From: Malus domestica
Lineage: Eukaryota > Streptophyta > Magnoliopsida > Rosales > Rosaceae
NCBI RefSeq assembly: GCF_042453785.1
Contig: NC_091673.1
Location: forward strand, 13,735,501 to 13,799,500
Direction: 5' to 3'
Length of the DNA stretch: 64,000 bases
The position numbers and the translations under genes were made by a program. The notes below the pieces were generated by a model that saw nothing but the letters and a program-made list of their open reading frames with translations, was not told where the DNA came from and ran no database searches. Position 1 is the first letter of the stretch; each line of letters starts with the position of its first letter. This document shows positions 33,511-46,158 of this stretch, in pieces.

Positions 33511-36392
33511 ATGGAAGGCTCAGCCGATGAACGTCTCGAGTTTGGGAAGATGGGTTACGGGTAATTTGCCATTCCGCCCTTCCCCTTCTTCCTCGAATTT
33601 CTGCGAGAAATATGAATTGGGTTTTCGTTTTTATGGCTGATTGTTTCTGGGGTTTTGTTTTTGTTTCTGCAGATGCAAGCATTACCGAAGAAGATGCCAG
33701 ATTCGAGCTCCGTGCTGCAACGAGATCTATCCTTGTCGCCATTGTCACAACGAAGCCACGGTATTGGTCACGTTTAACTGTGAAAAAGCATGTCAAATTT
33801 CAAATCGTGACATTGGTGATTGGTCTGTAATATATATCTAGCTGTTGATTCATCTGGGTTTGTTTGATTTTCTCAGAGTATGTTGAGCAACCCCTTTGAT
33901 CGGCATGAGCTCGTTCGCTACGATGTGAAACAAGTACGTGACATTATATCATACTCTCTGTTTGTAATTTATGTATTTTTTGGTTTGACAAAGTGATGTT
34001 CTAAACTACTCTAATTTATGAGGAGGGAGGTTCGAACTTTGTATGTGACGGTATTCGTTTATAATTTCTGTCTTTACTTTCCTAAGTGTTCTCATTGTGC
34101 TTATTTGTGTTGCTGTTTCAGGTTGTTTGTTCGGTTTGTGACACAGAGCAGCCGGTTTGTGTTCTTACTTCTTACTGTGTTGGTTCTAATCAAAATTAAA
34201 AGATGGAACAAAGAAAAATGTTGTCTTGGTTCTGATCTTCTTGAATATCTAATTATCTATGTCGGTTTTAGGTTGCACGAGTTTGTACAAACTGCGGCGT
34301 CAGTATGGGGGAATATTTCTGTGACATTTGCAAATTCTATGATGATGATGTAAGCTAACTTCAATCTCAAATTCAATTATCGTACCTGGATTTTTGAAGA
34401 GCAAATATTTAGTTGAAAGTCTGTTATTTTGGCTTCATTGATTTATCAAACTTTATCTCGAAAATAACTAGATTCAGATTCGATAGTTGGTTTTTGATCT
34501 GTATATAATGTTGTTGGTTTCCTCCTTTTTGAAGTAAGCTTTCCTTTTATGTGTTGCAGACCACGAAAGAACAATTTCATTGTAATGATTGTGGGATCTG
34601 CAGGTTAGTACAATGTCAGAGTTTATTTCCTTCTTCTATATGGCTCATTTTTGTCATATAATTTCGTGTATCTGACTTTTCATATCTAAAACAGAATCGG
34701 GGGTCGTGACAAATTTTATCACTGCAAGAAATGTGGTATGTGCTTACAACCATTATGGCAATTTTGTTTCTGAAATTGGAAACTTCCCTTCTTTAATGAA
34801 CTTCTTGCTATCAGTTATTCTTTGGATCAATTAAATCTATACTTTTTAGTTTCACCTTTTGGTTTACTGAGATCTGTCCATTGCGATCGAGTTCTGGTGC
34901 TAATTTAAGTTTTGGAAATCCAATGTTGGGTTTACATACCACCAATCTTCGATTAAACATCGTTCTGATTCTACGACAGATTCTCATTTTTAGGAATTAA
35001 ATTGTGGAACCGAATGCACATTGTTGCCCTGCACTTAACCTTGTATTTGTACCCCGCATTTGGTTTGAACTGTGCTCTCATTTATAGCATCTTATGCATA
35101 GATTGAGTGCTAGAGAAAAAATTTAGGTCGTCTATTCATCGAATGTGAGCTGTTTTCTTGCATTAAAGATGGGTCCTAGCTGTTCCTAAAATTGTCATAT
35201 GTGTGCACTTCCCATCATCTTCCGTGAACTACAACTTAAGTGATTGCTTTGTTTTAATTTGTCGATATATTATAACTACTATACCATATTAGATTTTATT
35301 TTCGATGAGAAGTTTCTCCTTTCTATTAGGGTGAGTTCTTTGTGCATAAAAATCAGCTATTCATCTTGCTTCACGAAAAATCTTTTCCAGTTCAATGGGA
35401 ATTTCGCTTTTGAGTTTTGGAAACTGGGGTGGATGGTGAAATTTTTTTTACTTTGTAACATTAATGTTCTGGTAAAAGTTCAGAATATAATGATGCTTTA
35501 TATTTTTTCAGGGTCTTGCTATTCAAATGGCTTACGTGATAATCACTTGTGTGTGGAGAACTCCATGCGGCATCACTGCCCTATTTGTTACGAGGTTTGT
35601 GTTGAAATGTCAGTTGTAGTTATACAATAATAGGAAACCTTTGCTGTGCCCTAACTAACAGTAAATATTCAATCATATTGTGTTCTGTAGTTCCTTTTTG
35701 ACTCACTGAAAGAAACTACTGTAATGAAATGCGGGCACACAATGCACTGCGAATGTTATAATGAAATGATGAAGCGTGACAAGTAAGTGGCATGACTTTA
35801 ATTTCATTAGTTTACTATTCAAAAGACGATTACTTGATTCCTAACTCAATCTGGTTAAACGATTCAGATATTGTTGTCCGATATGCTCCAAGTCGGTGAT
35901 TGACATGTCCAAAACCTGGAAGAGAATAGACGAGGAGGTAGGCTTCTCAAGTTCGAGTGTAAAGTGTTTTGCAGTTAATTCACATTTTGCGTTAGTTCTT
36001 TAGTTATCTGGGTTATGTGATGAAAATGAAGAGTTCATACTAATTAGTTGACATTTGCACACTGCCAGATAGAAGCAACTGTTATGCCTGAGGATTACCG
36101 GTATAAGAAGGTGCGTACTTCTGTCCATGTTCAGGCCTGTTTTTTTTTTTTTTTAAAAAGGCCTCTCTGGTGTAAACTCCTGAATATCCATTCCCATGTA
36201 ACATTATGCCTCACGAATTCGGAACTATTTACCAGTACAAGTCTAAGAAGCAATGTTAATTCACAGGTATGGATCCTGTGCAATGACTGCAACGACACTA
36301 CCGAAGCCTACTTCCACATTATTGGGCAGAAATGCAACCACTGCAACTCATACAACACACGCACGATTGCCCCACCAGTTCTTCCTCAATGA
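33511..36392 (+). CDS. CHY/CTCHY/RING zinc-finger E3 ubiquitin ligase (MIEL1/CHYR type)
   Basis: Transfers ubiquitin from an E2 to target proteins. Arabidopsis relatives act on MYB30 (MIEL1) or in ABA and drought signalling (CHYR1). Twelve exons join in phase: 33511-33560, 33673-33760, 33877-33933, 34122-34154, 34272-34349, 34560-34603, 34695-34735, 35512-35594, 35691-35782, 35868-35937, 36069-36110 and 36267-36392, giving 804 nt and 267 residues, the length I recall for MIEL1. Domains in order: CHY zinc finger ([20 protein letters not shown] through [13 protein letters not shown]), CTCHY finger ([23 protein letters not shown]), C3H2C3 RING ([35 protein letters not shown]), and a C-terminal zinc ribbon ([18 protein letters not shown]). 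All zinc ligands I can check are present. The start [17 protein letters not shown] fits the family. By position it is the likely MIEL1 orthologue. Confidence 0.94.
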
Positions 36393-37510
36393 TATCATCG
36401 AGTCTGGTAGTCGCAGTGAAAGCTTGTATCGTTAATGGGAACTTGATTGTTATCCTCCAATTGATTCTGTACCATTACTTTGTGATTCAAATGATTGTAA
36501 TGTTGAAACGCGCCCATCGAACGCTTTCCAGGCCATTCTTCTTCTTCTTCCGATTTATATGGTTAAAAGTTCAAACCCAGGTGTGGTGACTGTTGAGTAT
36601 TGGGTTGATGTAAACATTATATGTACTGTAATTCAAGGGAATGATTTATGGACCAATGAAATGTTTGCCACATGATAATAACCATGCCCATCTTGCTTTC
36701 ATCTCTTCACATTGCCTTACTTTGTGTAGCAACTGTTCAATTTTTACACAAGCGATACTCGGGAATGGGGAGTCGGATCTAAACATCTTGAACAAGAGTG
36801 AATGATCTTAACGAACTTGCGACCGTGCAATATGTGCAACATTAGAGAGGCCAATATAAGGGTCAACTTTACTTTTGATAGTCTTAAATAATGGAGAAAA
36901 TGTGAGCATTGGATCAGCTCTCTCTGTATTCTTTATAGTTTTTGGGGTGTTGGCTTGCAAGTGGCAGGTCAAGGCTAATAGTACTGAGTCGTTTTCTCTC
37001 ACATTGTGTGTGTCCCGTTATTTTAGATCCTATTGTTCAACAAAAGTTAAATTGCTAAGTATCGTTACATTACAACCGAACAATGGATGATTACAATTTT
37101 CTTAGATCACGGGTCTAAGAAAACACGACTGTACATTACATTACACATTGCAGTTTATTATGAGATTAATCTCTCTTATGAGAAAATGATAATTTACATG
37201 AAATAAGTTCATTTAATAATAATAATAAGTCTCTATACGTGCATTCTTTGTATCGTTTCAATTTTATCGAATGTCCCCGTCTCCTATACGTATACCTGTT
37301 TTGAAAATTACAGTCTCAGAAGATGTATTTTTAATTAACACCTGTGTGTTGGGTGCGATGATTAAAATTACGGGTGTATATAGCAAGTAGCAACATGCGA
37401 AGCTCCACAGAAACAACTAAGCACCGCCGTTGCACATATACAAGCTCCTCTCTCTACCGCCCTCTTCCCTCTAAACCCTGATCGTTCAGTGTCTGGGCTT
37501 TAGCGCGCGC

Positions 37511-37565
<55 letters not shown>

Positions 37566-37619
37566 TCGCCGAGTTGAATCAGAGCCTCCAACTCGGCGTC
37601 GACTCGGTCCTCCAACGCC
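36393..37619. other. Intergenic, with a (CT)n leader
   Basis: This includes the 3' UTR of the E3 gene (to about 36660) and the promoter and leader of the PPR-like gene. No further gene is seen. Confidence 0.5.
37513..37559. repeat. (CT)n microsatellite in the presumed 5' UTR
   Basis: About 23 CT units end 60 bases before the start codon of the PPR-like gene. CT-rich leaders are frequent in plant housekeeping genes. Confidence 0.95.
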
Positions 37620-40600
37620 ATGCAAGTGATCTCCAACACTCGCAGGCTCTCCAGAGCTTTCAAATCTCCCATTTGTATCAAATCCGCCGACCAATTTCTC
37701 TCTCCCGATGCCCGAGTCGTCGAAGCTCCTCTCACTTCTCTCCAATGGCGGAACCTCGGCGCCGGCTCTTCCCAAACGGCCTTGTTCTCTGGTAATCTCA
37801 GCATTTGCTCATCTAATTCTCACTTGAAAATTCAATTCTTTTCTGTTTTTGTTGAAATTTTAGTGCATTATCTTCTGTTTGGTAGCCGAGAAAATATCTG
37901 GAAAATCAAAGATGAACCTTTTTTCTGGAACTGAGGAAATCTGAGCTTAAAAGGAGTAAATTTTTTTTTTTTTTTTTGTGACCATTTTTGTTAATTTCTT
38001 GTATTTGGATTTTGTTTCAATAGTTTATATTCTGTTTGGTTGCTAAGAAATATGAGGAATGAAAAGAACAGAAAAGCTCAAGTTATGAAATAATAGTTTT
38101 TTGTTGGGTCATTTTTCTTAGTGAACTAAGCAAACAAACTAATTCTACATGATGAAATCGATAGTTTCGTAACTTGAGATGCTGAATTATGTAGGCAGTA
38201 CTCGTGGTCATCTTTTGCCGATGGAACAACATTCAACTTGTGCAGTGATGACATTGAGAGCGCCCTTTTCTTCTCAAGCGAGTACCATCGAAGGTGGTTC
38301 CACAGGTTGTAGTTTTGCTTGGGCAGGAGTTGGTTAAGATTGTTATTTAAGTTCATTTGTTGATATTTGCTTTGCTCGTTGGGTGCAGAGGCTGTGAAGG
38401 AGCTGTATGATAAAATGTTGCAGTCTGTTAATATAAAACGATCGATGCCCCCTAATGCTTGGTTATGGTCATTGATTGAAAATTGCAAAAAGGAAGGAGA
38501 TATTAAGCTTCTATTTGACATCTTGCAGAACCTTCGAAGATTTGTTAGTTCCTAAATTTTTAGCTCGAATCTTCTGAGCGAAGTGTAATTTGTTTCTGTT
38601 GACAGTTGTATGATTTGGTTCTGATTGCAGAGACTGTCAAATCTTCGCATCCATTCCGATTTTAATTGCAATCTTTGCCGAGAGGTTACTAAGGCGTGTG
38701 TTCATGTGGGAGCTCTTGACTATGGTATGCTATTAATCTGATTCTTAGACCTCAAGTTAGAGTTATTGATAGGTCTACACTTTTGGGAAACCCATGCATG
38801 TATCTTACATTGCAGGAAAGAAGGCCTTGTGGAAACATAACGTGTATGGATTGGCTCCTAGCATCGGATCTGCGCACCATTTACTGGTACCAATGAAATT
38901 GCGCTTTGACTGTTTGGGTTTCTCTTGTACTTCATCTTTGTATGCAATCATTTCTAGCTGTAAATTGGATGCAGTTGTATGCTAAAGAACGCAATGATTC
39001 TAAACTTATGGTGGAAGTAATGAAACTTTTGAAGAGGAATGGCCTACCATTGCAACCTGGTACAGCAGATATTGTTTTCAGGTATCTAGGTTATAAACTA
39101 GGATTGCCTCAGTAATGCTCTTCTTTCTTTATAAACAATTGCTGTGAAATAAGATAATCATTACAAAAGGTTATAGCTTTCAGTAGGGTTTTGTTTTTAG
39201 TTTTTTAATTGTTCTTAATAAGATCCTAAATCTGTTTTGGGTTGACCGTTTGCAGCATTTGTTACAATACTGATAATTGGCAGTTGATGTCTAAGTACTC
39301 AAAAAGGTTTGTCAAAGCTGGAGTAAAGCTACGTCAAACTGCTTTTGATCTATGGATGGAATTTGCTGCTAAAATAGGTCTCCACAAAATCACAGTTCTC
39401 TTATATTGTATTACACCAAATAATGTTCTTTTTCTATTGTCATCCTCAGCCATGCCAGTACTTTAGGTTATGCTTTCTTTTACTTCACATGAATATTCTC
39501 CTGTTTCCTGGTATTTAATTTATTATTTAAAGAATTTCTAGTTTCTCATTTGCAGGAGATGTTGAATCATTGTGGAAAGCAGAGAAGCTAAGATCTGAAT
39601 TGATGAAGCAGCATACTGTTGCAAGTGGACTTTCATGTGCTAAGGTATTGAATTTGAACCTTACATACACACACGCCCCAACGCAAAAGTTTGATACCTA
39701 TTTGTTAAAACAACTTATAGATGGGTCCAGTTAAGCAATGGACTGAAGATGGAGGATTCTACAACCACATATGGAAGAGAACCACTCAAACCTGGTTATA
39801 GCCGTTTAATTTAGTCTTGCACTGGTTAAATGGATTCTAAGAAACTAGAATCAACTAGCTCTTGGTCTAAGTGGTATTCCTTTTCCAATGTTGGAGGAAG
39901 CCTTAAGTTCGAAACCCCTCTTTTCTTAATAAGAAAATAAAATAAAATAAAGAGAACTGAAGGTAGAGCTTTGACTCAGCATCTCCAGTTAGAGCTTTGT
40001 CTGGGTTGAGTCGTTTGAGTAATTAGTTTCAAGTTTCAACCAACTACCCTATGCTTTTTAATTTTAATTTTTTCAATTCATTGCAGGGTTTTCTGTTAGA
40101 ACGTAAGCCCGAGGAAGCTGCTTCCATCATTCAAGTTCTAAATCAGGTTTGGTTCCTGAACATACTCATACTTTATACTTATCATAGGGAGAAAAAAGAA
40201 CTTTCTAGGTTTTGATACCTAATTTAAATTTGACCCTTTTGGGGAACTGCAACATATTTACACAATACTAAGAATTCCCTATGTTGAATTGAAAAGCATA
40301 GGTTGAATTGAATTGAACTTTTATATATCTGTCCACCCACTGATACATGTTTGACATACAAAGAGGGAATAGTTCCTACACTGGTTTTTCATGAAGTTTG
40401 AGTTCCATTGTTAGCTACAGGGGACACAAATTTTGGTCAAACATGTTGCCAATGATCTAATATTATGTTTTCCTATTTGCTGGCCATTGGGATTTCTCTA
40501 TGCCAGATTTTACCTGATACAAAGAAGTCCAGTATCGTGGTTGGGCTTGAAAAGTTAGTTAGTGAGTGGCCCTTAGAGGTTATTAGGCGCCAGAAGGAAG

Positions 40601-40847
40601 AGGACAGAAAGGTATGCCATTTATGCAGTTGTCTTTGAAAAAAAAAGAAAATTAAATACCTATGCAGCTATGGTTGTTCAATTGTCCGTTTGAGAACTCA
40701 AGTTTACTTGGTTGTTCCCATGTCCAGGCATTAGCTACATCTTTGATCTCTGATATCCCTACAATGGTTAGTTCCCTATCAAACACGGGCTTACAAGTGA
40801 GCATAAACATTGATGACCTAACCAGCAAAGAAGGTATTCTTTATTGA
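37620..40847 (+). CDS. PPR-like helical repeat protein, probably organelle-targeted
   Basis: Eleven exons splice in phase: 37620-37791, 38195-38293, 38389-38543, 38631-38724, 38816-38886, 38975-39081, 39256-39377, 39556-39644, 40087-40146, 40507-40611 and 40728-40847, giving 1194 nt and 397 residues. The N-terminus (MQVISNTRRLSRAFKSPICI) is rich in Arg and Ser and poor in acidic residues, as in a mitochondrial presequence. Residues of about 90 to 290 form degenerate paired-helix units (AVKELYDKMLQ, NAWLWSLIENCKKEGDIKLL, CREVTKACVHVGALDYGKKA, LMVEVMKLLKRNGLPLQPGT, WQLMSKYSKRFVKAGVKL) like PPR/TPR motifs. The C-terminal part (GFLLERKPEEAASIIQVLNQ onward) is helical and charged. PPR proteins usually lack introns, so this is an intron-rich, atypical member. 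RNA targets are unknown. Exon 2 has an alternative acceptor four bases downstream; 38195 keeps the frame. Confidence 0.82.
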
Positions 40848-41474
40848 ACTCCGGCCTGTAAAAGAGAGAGAACCATGTTTTTCTGCCATGGTTGATGAGC
40901 ATTCCAGAAACCCGCCCTCCTTACAAAGGCACTCCCAGCTTTCTCAATGGTTCGTTAGATTATAACAAATTTTGTTATGCTGGTCATTTGATTGGATTTG
41001 ATTATACTAGTGCTTTTGTATCATTTCTAATGTTTTCATGTTGAAACATGGTTTTGGTTGTGATATGGAGGGATATTTTCCGAATGTTAGTTTAATTTTA
41101 TACTATCTCTAGCACTCTAGCTAGATCTTTCTAGCAAGAGGATAGTTCGAAATTTCTTAGTAATATTTTCAGAATTTAAACATGCTATTAGAACATCTTA
41201 GAAACGTGAAGACCATCTCCCTGTTTTCCAGTTTAAAGCGATTCTCTTCTTTTCTTCGGTCTGAACTCAATGTGCGTGAATCTGACTTATACACTCTTCT
41301 TCCCAACGGAGGGAGTGGAGAGTATACTTTCCCATGTTTTACACACCGGAGTACTGACTGCTACAATTTCGATAGTTGCAGTCATTAGCCCTTGTGCGTG
41401 AGATCTGACTGTTGATGCTAAATTCGGAAATATTGCCCACACGAGTGGGCGACTGGATGTAGCGTACATCTTAC
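40848..41474. other. Intergenic
   Basis: This includes the PPR-like gene's 3' UTR. No further gene is seen before the aspartic protease relic. Confidence 0.45.
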
Positions 41475-42060
41475 ATGAAAAGGGAGAGTTTACAAGCAGC
41501 TGCCTATCGTTCTTTCTTGCGCCTTAATCGCATGCACTCCTTGACCACCGCCTTTCCATCCTCAGACCGGGATCAGGAGACGCCTTCTAGATTATTGCAC
41601 GGAGGAGAATACATAGTGACTTTCTCTATAGGCACTCCCCCCTACCCAAGTACATGCCTTCCATGGACACAAGAAAGTTAAGTACTTTCCTACTGAAATA
41701 CTCAGTACAATCCGAATTTAGCATGTCTGTTCAATGTGAAGTTGTTGACCTGTGCGCTTCCGGACCCGCATCAGCTGTTGTCAGTTGTCAACGTGTTTGC
41801 TTCCGGATGGATCAACAAGGGGATTTTTTTAACATGACAAATTTGCATTTAAAGAAACTGAGAGGAACCTTGCAGATGTCGGTAACTTGGATTTCGGTTG
41901 TCCTGATCAGTCTTGTCCCACTTTGTTGGGAACCAAGCAGGTGCTCTCGGTTTGAGCAGGCAACCCATCTCCTTCATTTCTCAACTCGCCAAAATTAAGT
42001 TCTCGTACTTCGACTCAAATGCTTCTCATATTTCAATTAACCTACTCCCATTAATGTTTC
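41475..42060 (+). pseudogene. Aspartic protease (A1, nepenthesin/CDR1-like) relic
   Basis: Pieces of a plant pepsin-type protease are recognisable in shifting frames: an N-terminal part (AAAYRSFLRLNRMHS, then HGGEYIVTFSIGTPPYPST) and a downstream core (GALGLSRQPISFISQLAKI followed by KFSYF). The sequence departs from the family immediately after SIGTPP, where the first catalytic Asp-Thr-Gly should follow, and frames change between the blocks. The second catalytic Asp region is missing. It lies between two intact genes and is clearly dead. Confidence 0.75.
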
Positions 42061-42514
42061 AAATTGAAATTAGTCTTCAAATTAAGTGTCGCATTCTTGT
42101 TTGATTTTTTGGTTAGAATGGAAGGGAGTCGAACTTATTCTGGGTTTTTACAAAACTTCGCCCTAATCAACAAATAAAATTGAATTAATGAAATATTAAA
42201 AAAAAAAGGATAATTTGTATATAGCCTTGTATAACCTTTTTGTTTCCTTGCTATCTCCTCTTTTGTTCCAAATATCAGAAGTCTATGGAAAACAACTCTT
42301 AGCAATAGTACTTCCAGAAATATTGGTAAAGATCATTTGGACAGGATATAAATTACATGGAGTAGTAAAGATGGAATCGAATTCCATTATTATGCGCGCG
42401 CGCGTACACACACACCCCAAATTGGCTAGTACGTACTTGACAACATGAGCAATAAAAATTACGTTCTACCTCTACAGGCATTGTAAATTAGAGGGTTCCG
42501 AGCAGACTATTATT
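42061..42514. other. Intergenic between pseudogene and CASP-like gene
   Basis: AT-rich; it holds the presumed 3' UTR of the reverse-strand CASP-like gene and a small GCGC/CACA alternating purine-pyrimidine tract (42394-42415). No gene is seen. Confidence 0.45.
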
Positions 42515-44713
42515 CTACATAGACCTCCTGCTAAGGCCTAGAACAGCAAGCACAACTAGGAAGAAGAATGCCAGAGATCCAAGGAAGGACAGGGCGGTGG
42601 AGGCTGCGACTAGGTGGCAGAATTTTCCGAAAACGTTGCAGACCTTGTTCCACTGCACACGTGTATTCCCTTGATACCCCATTAGGCCAATTGCCCCGGC
42701 AGATCCAATGGCGGAAAAGAGCAACGCCACCATTGACAGATCGAGCACGATGATCACCAGCCCTAACTTATTCTTCGTGCCCCGATTCGCAAAAGAAAGG
42801 ACTAGGGAAAATGCTGCATATGCGCATGCTATGGCGTCTGCTGCCACAAGGTACCTAGCACATATTCAATCTTGGTAAAATTAGTTGCTTAAACAATTAC
42901 TGCAGAATTAGCAAAATAATTATAAAAAAAATTTAGTCAAGAAATAACACGCGTAGGTAATTTAGGATACAAGTATACTAGTCTAGACTGAGGTATCCAG
43001 GACCATGCTAGCTAGCTGATTGAATTTTTGCGAGCGAAAGTGGTTGAGGTTATTAATTAAGTGATTAAACTTTTTCTTCAACTTAATTTTCCTGTCACAA
43101 CAATACAGATGGAGTACTGATGACAAGGGACCAGGGAGGATTCCGTACTTACGAGGGACTTGTAAAGTCTTGTCCTGACTTGATACCTCCATGTACATGT
43201 GGAGAGGAATACTACCAGATTGTAGTTTTACTAGCATCTTGCATAGGTGAAAAACTTATATGACACATGTACACTACTACGGTGACATCGAAAAAAAGAT
43301 ATATATGAGTGTTTGTTATATCCTTATTTTATTAACAAGAGACGTCATATGATGATATACCGGTATCATATAAGTTGTTCGCCTTGCATAGAGAATTATA
43401 CGTACTCAAATTCAGGAAAAATGTAGCGGAGAATTTTATTGAGATAAGGCATGGCAACGGACTGAGTGAGTGAGCCATATGAGTTGGGTATAACTTTGAA
43501 GCAAAGATTATCTTCCACTACATCAATCTTCATCTATGACTCGTGTTCTGTTTGATCTGAGAAAAGACCTCGTTTATGACAAAAATTATATTCTTACCAT
43601 CTATTTATTTCATCTCTTTAATAGAGATGAAATCCACACATGTTAATGAGTCTATCTTTATTAAAAAGATCACACAAATAGACGGTAAATCTAGCATCAC
43701 TCTGTTTACAATTTCCACATAAGCCTCAATTTGTATGGAATGAACTCTTGTTTTACGCAAAATAAATATATAAATAAATGCATGTGTTCACTGCATTAGT
43801 AACACCACGTGGAAAAGTAACCATATCAATTTGAATAATGTATGGTATTGCTTTCTTGCTCTACGTTGATAGATATCTCGTACATTATGTTTGACGCTGT
43901 TAATTTGGATCACACAAATACATAAAATTTCACATAGTTAAAGATGGAAATTTCAATTTGTTGCCAAGCATAACGTATACTGCTAATTACATATACAAAG
44001 AAGATTTTACCTTAGTTTACACATAACATACTAGATTGTCTAACATAACATAAGCTTTTACTTTTGACCACCTATTTAAACAAAACTTCACCTAATTAAG
44101 GTCTACCCGATTAACAGTTTGGCAACATAAATGTCTGACATAACTTGAAGGTTGATGAAAGAATACAAGTGATGCATCAAAGGATTTTCCTACCCGTTAT
44201 ATTGAACTCAAAGACTATGACACACATATGTTATCCACAAAATCCATAGATTGCTTGGTAATGTATTTATATATCTGGACATTCACATGTAAGTTTCCCA
44301 TAACATTACACTTTTAGAGGAAAAGTTTGACAACAAGAATTTATTTATTTATCTCTTCAATTAAGCTTTTGAAGTAATTTTGTATAAAACTTAGAGTTGT
44401 CGGAGTGTTTTTAAGTTTAATTTACTATTAAAACTTGTCGAAAGAGAGAGAGAGAGAGCGCTCACACAAAAGCAGATAAGTAATGCCACTTAGCCGTAGC
44501 AGGAACATCAATAGGAGGCAAGGTTGGGATGAGCTTCAACGATACAATTTCGGTTTGCTTACCGACTCCAAGGACAATAGAAGCCGTAAGAGTTAGCACC
44601 AAGGCCAAAATCCTCAGAATCGACTCACGTGTCCCACCTCCTCTTTGGTTTGCTATCTTCACTTCCTTCTGCTGTTCCATCCCACTATTGCTCCCAATGT
44701 ACTGGCTCTCCAT
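42515..44713 (-). CDS. CASP-like four-transmembrane protein (CASPL1 group)
   Basis: Plasma-membrane scaffold of the Casparian-strip-protein (MARVEL-related) family. Two exons: 44713-44466 and 42854-42515 on the reverse strand, joined by a donor GTGAGC and an acceptor TGTGCTAG in matching phase, giving 588 nt and 195 residues. Residues 1-30 form a hydrophilic cytosolic N-terminus. Four membrane segments follow: ILRILALVLTLTASIVLGV (first, followed by the typical KQTEIV), VAADAIACAYAAFSLVLSFA, LVIIVLDLSMVALLFSAIGS and FLGSLAFFFLVVLAVLGLS. The conserved Arg in TM1 (LRILA) and Asp in TM3 (LDLSM) are present. WHYLSAFVYLVAADA is characteristic of the CASPL1E/1D subgroups as I recall them. The 1.6-kb intron contains no other gene that I see. 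Confidence 0.9.
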
Positions 44714-45849
44714 ATCAAAAATCCAAAATACAAACCCAACTCAGAGGTCTTCCAGAGACTCAGAAACTCAAGAGAGAGATAAGAGAGATGAGGAGAGGGG
44801 ATAGAGAAAGAAGAAGATAGCCTTTAAATAGAAAGAGAGGAGGGGAGAGAGAATAATAAAGAGAAAATTGGATATTGGTCTTTGGATTTTGGATTTTGGT
44901 TTAATGGGGTTTTGGTTTCTGAATTAAAAATTTAGGAGTATTGATTTTTGAACTTATCATAATGTGAGAAATGATCATTTTGAGTAACAACCTTCGAAAT
45001 TTCGTTAAAATTATAGGGTTTTTAGGAGAAAATAAGAGACATAAGTTCTAATAATTACCCCAAAGATTATTACTCCATATTTTGACAAATTCAAGAATCA
45101 AAATACTCATGAATTTTTAATTCAGAAATCAAAATTTAAAAATTTAGAAACTAATGCTCCAACTATCTAAATAACAAATATTGGCCTCTGTATGAAAGGA
45201 AAGTTAGCGGTGGGAAAATTAAGCAGGGTTGGGTCTGTTTGAGGTGGTTAGGGAGGAGAGGAGTGAATAAAAGGGGTGGGGGCCATGTGAATGAATGCAA
45301 ATGACAACTAGTGTCCGTACACACACACACGTCTACGTGTGCATGCTCGAGCTATATTGCTACGCATATTTTTCCAATATGTATGTGGTCAGAAATCCCG
45401 GCGCCATGTTTATCGAGCAGCTTTTTTCCGGTAGTCAAATTATGTGTATAGGACCAGCGCAGATCCAGAGAAGTTCAAGATAACTTTTGAATTTTGATTG
45501 GTTGGCCAAGTGGCAAGAACGAACAGTGTTGCGTGATCTTTAAGAATCTAAACTCAATCATACCAGCTATGTTCGATTTCTCTCATGTGTGATGCCTTAA
45601 TTTTTTAGAATTAGTGATTGTTTATAAATAAGTAGACGATTTGATTTGATACAGATGATTTACGGGTAATTACATGTTTGATTTTAAGGAGGCTTGTTGT
45701 GTTTTAAGTTCTTATTAAGAATTATTCATGCAAAAAAATATACCAAATCAAAAGTTGTCTAATTCTTTGATTTGTAGTAATTTTATTTTAACTTTATTTC
45801 AAAAAGATTGTTGTTTTACGCTTTTAAAACGATTAAAGAAACTTATATA
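44714..45849. other. Intergenic, upstream of the CASP-like gene
   Basis: Promoter-side region of the reverse-strand gene, with GA-rich leader sequence at 44720-44860. Positions 44880-45180 form an imperfect inverted structure (for example GGATTTTGGTTT and AATTTTTAATTCAGAAATCAAA), possibly an old repeat. No gene is supported. Confidence 0.45.
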
Positions 45850-46158
45850 TGTTGAGAGTTGTCCCACATCAGTGAAGGACAAGGTTTGCTATGTGCTTAT
45901 GTGATCTTAAGTTATTCCTCATATTGCTAATTGGTTTTATGGTGGAACCTCAATTTCATCATGGTATCAGAGAGGGTTGTCCTCTATGAAGCCGAACGGC
46001 CACACGCGTTCCACGTCACCCAGTTGTTGTCCACGTGTAGGCTTGAAAATCCGCTACATGTGCGGGGGTGTGTTGAGAGTTGTCCCACATCGGTGAGGGA
46101 CAAGGTTTGATATGTGCTTATATGATCTTGGGCTACTCCACATATTGCCAATTGGTTT
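45850..46158 (+). mobile_element. TRIM retroelement, second LTR split by the Tat-like element
   Basis: The first LTR is 45850-45961 (112 bp, TGTTGAGAG to TTTCATCA). The Met-tRNA primer site TGGTATCAGAGA follows directly at 45962. The internal domain is about 109 bp, with a purine tract TGCGGGGGTG at 46061-46070. The second LTR starts at 46071 with the same TGTTGAGAGTTGTCCCACAT and stops at 46158 after CAATTGGTTT, where the Tat-like LTR begins. Its remaining 25 or so bases should lie beyond position 64000. Confidence 0.85.
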
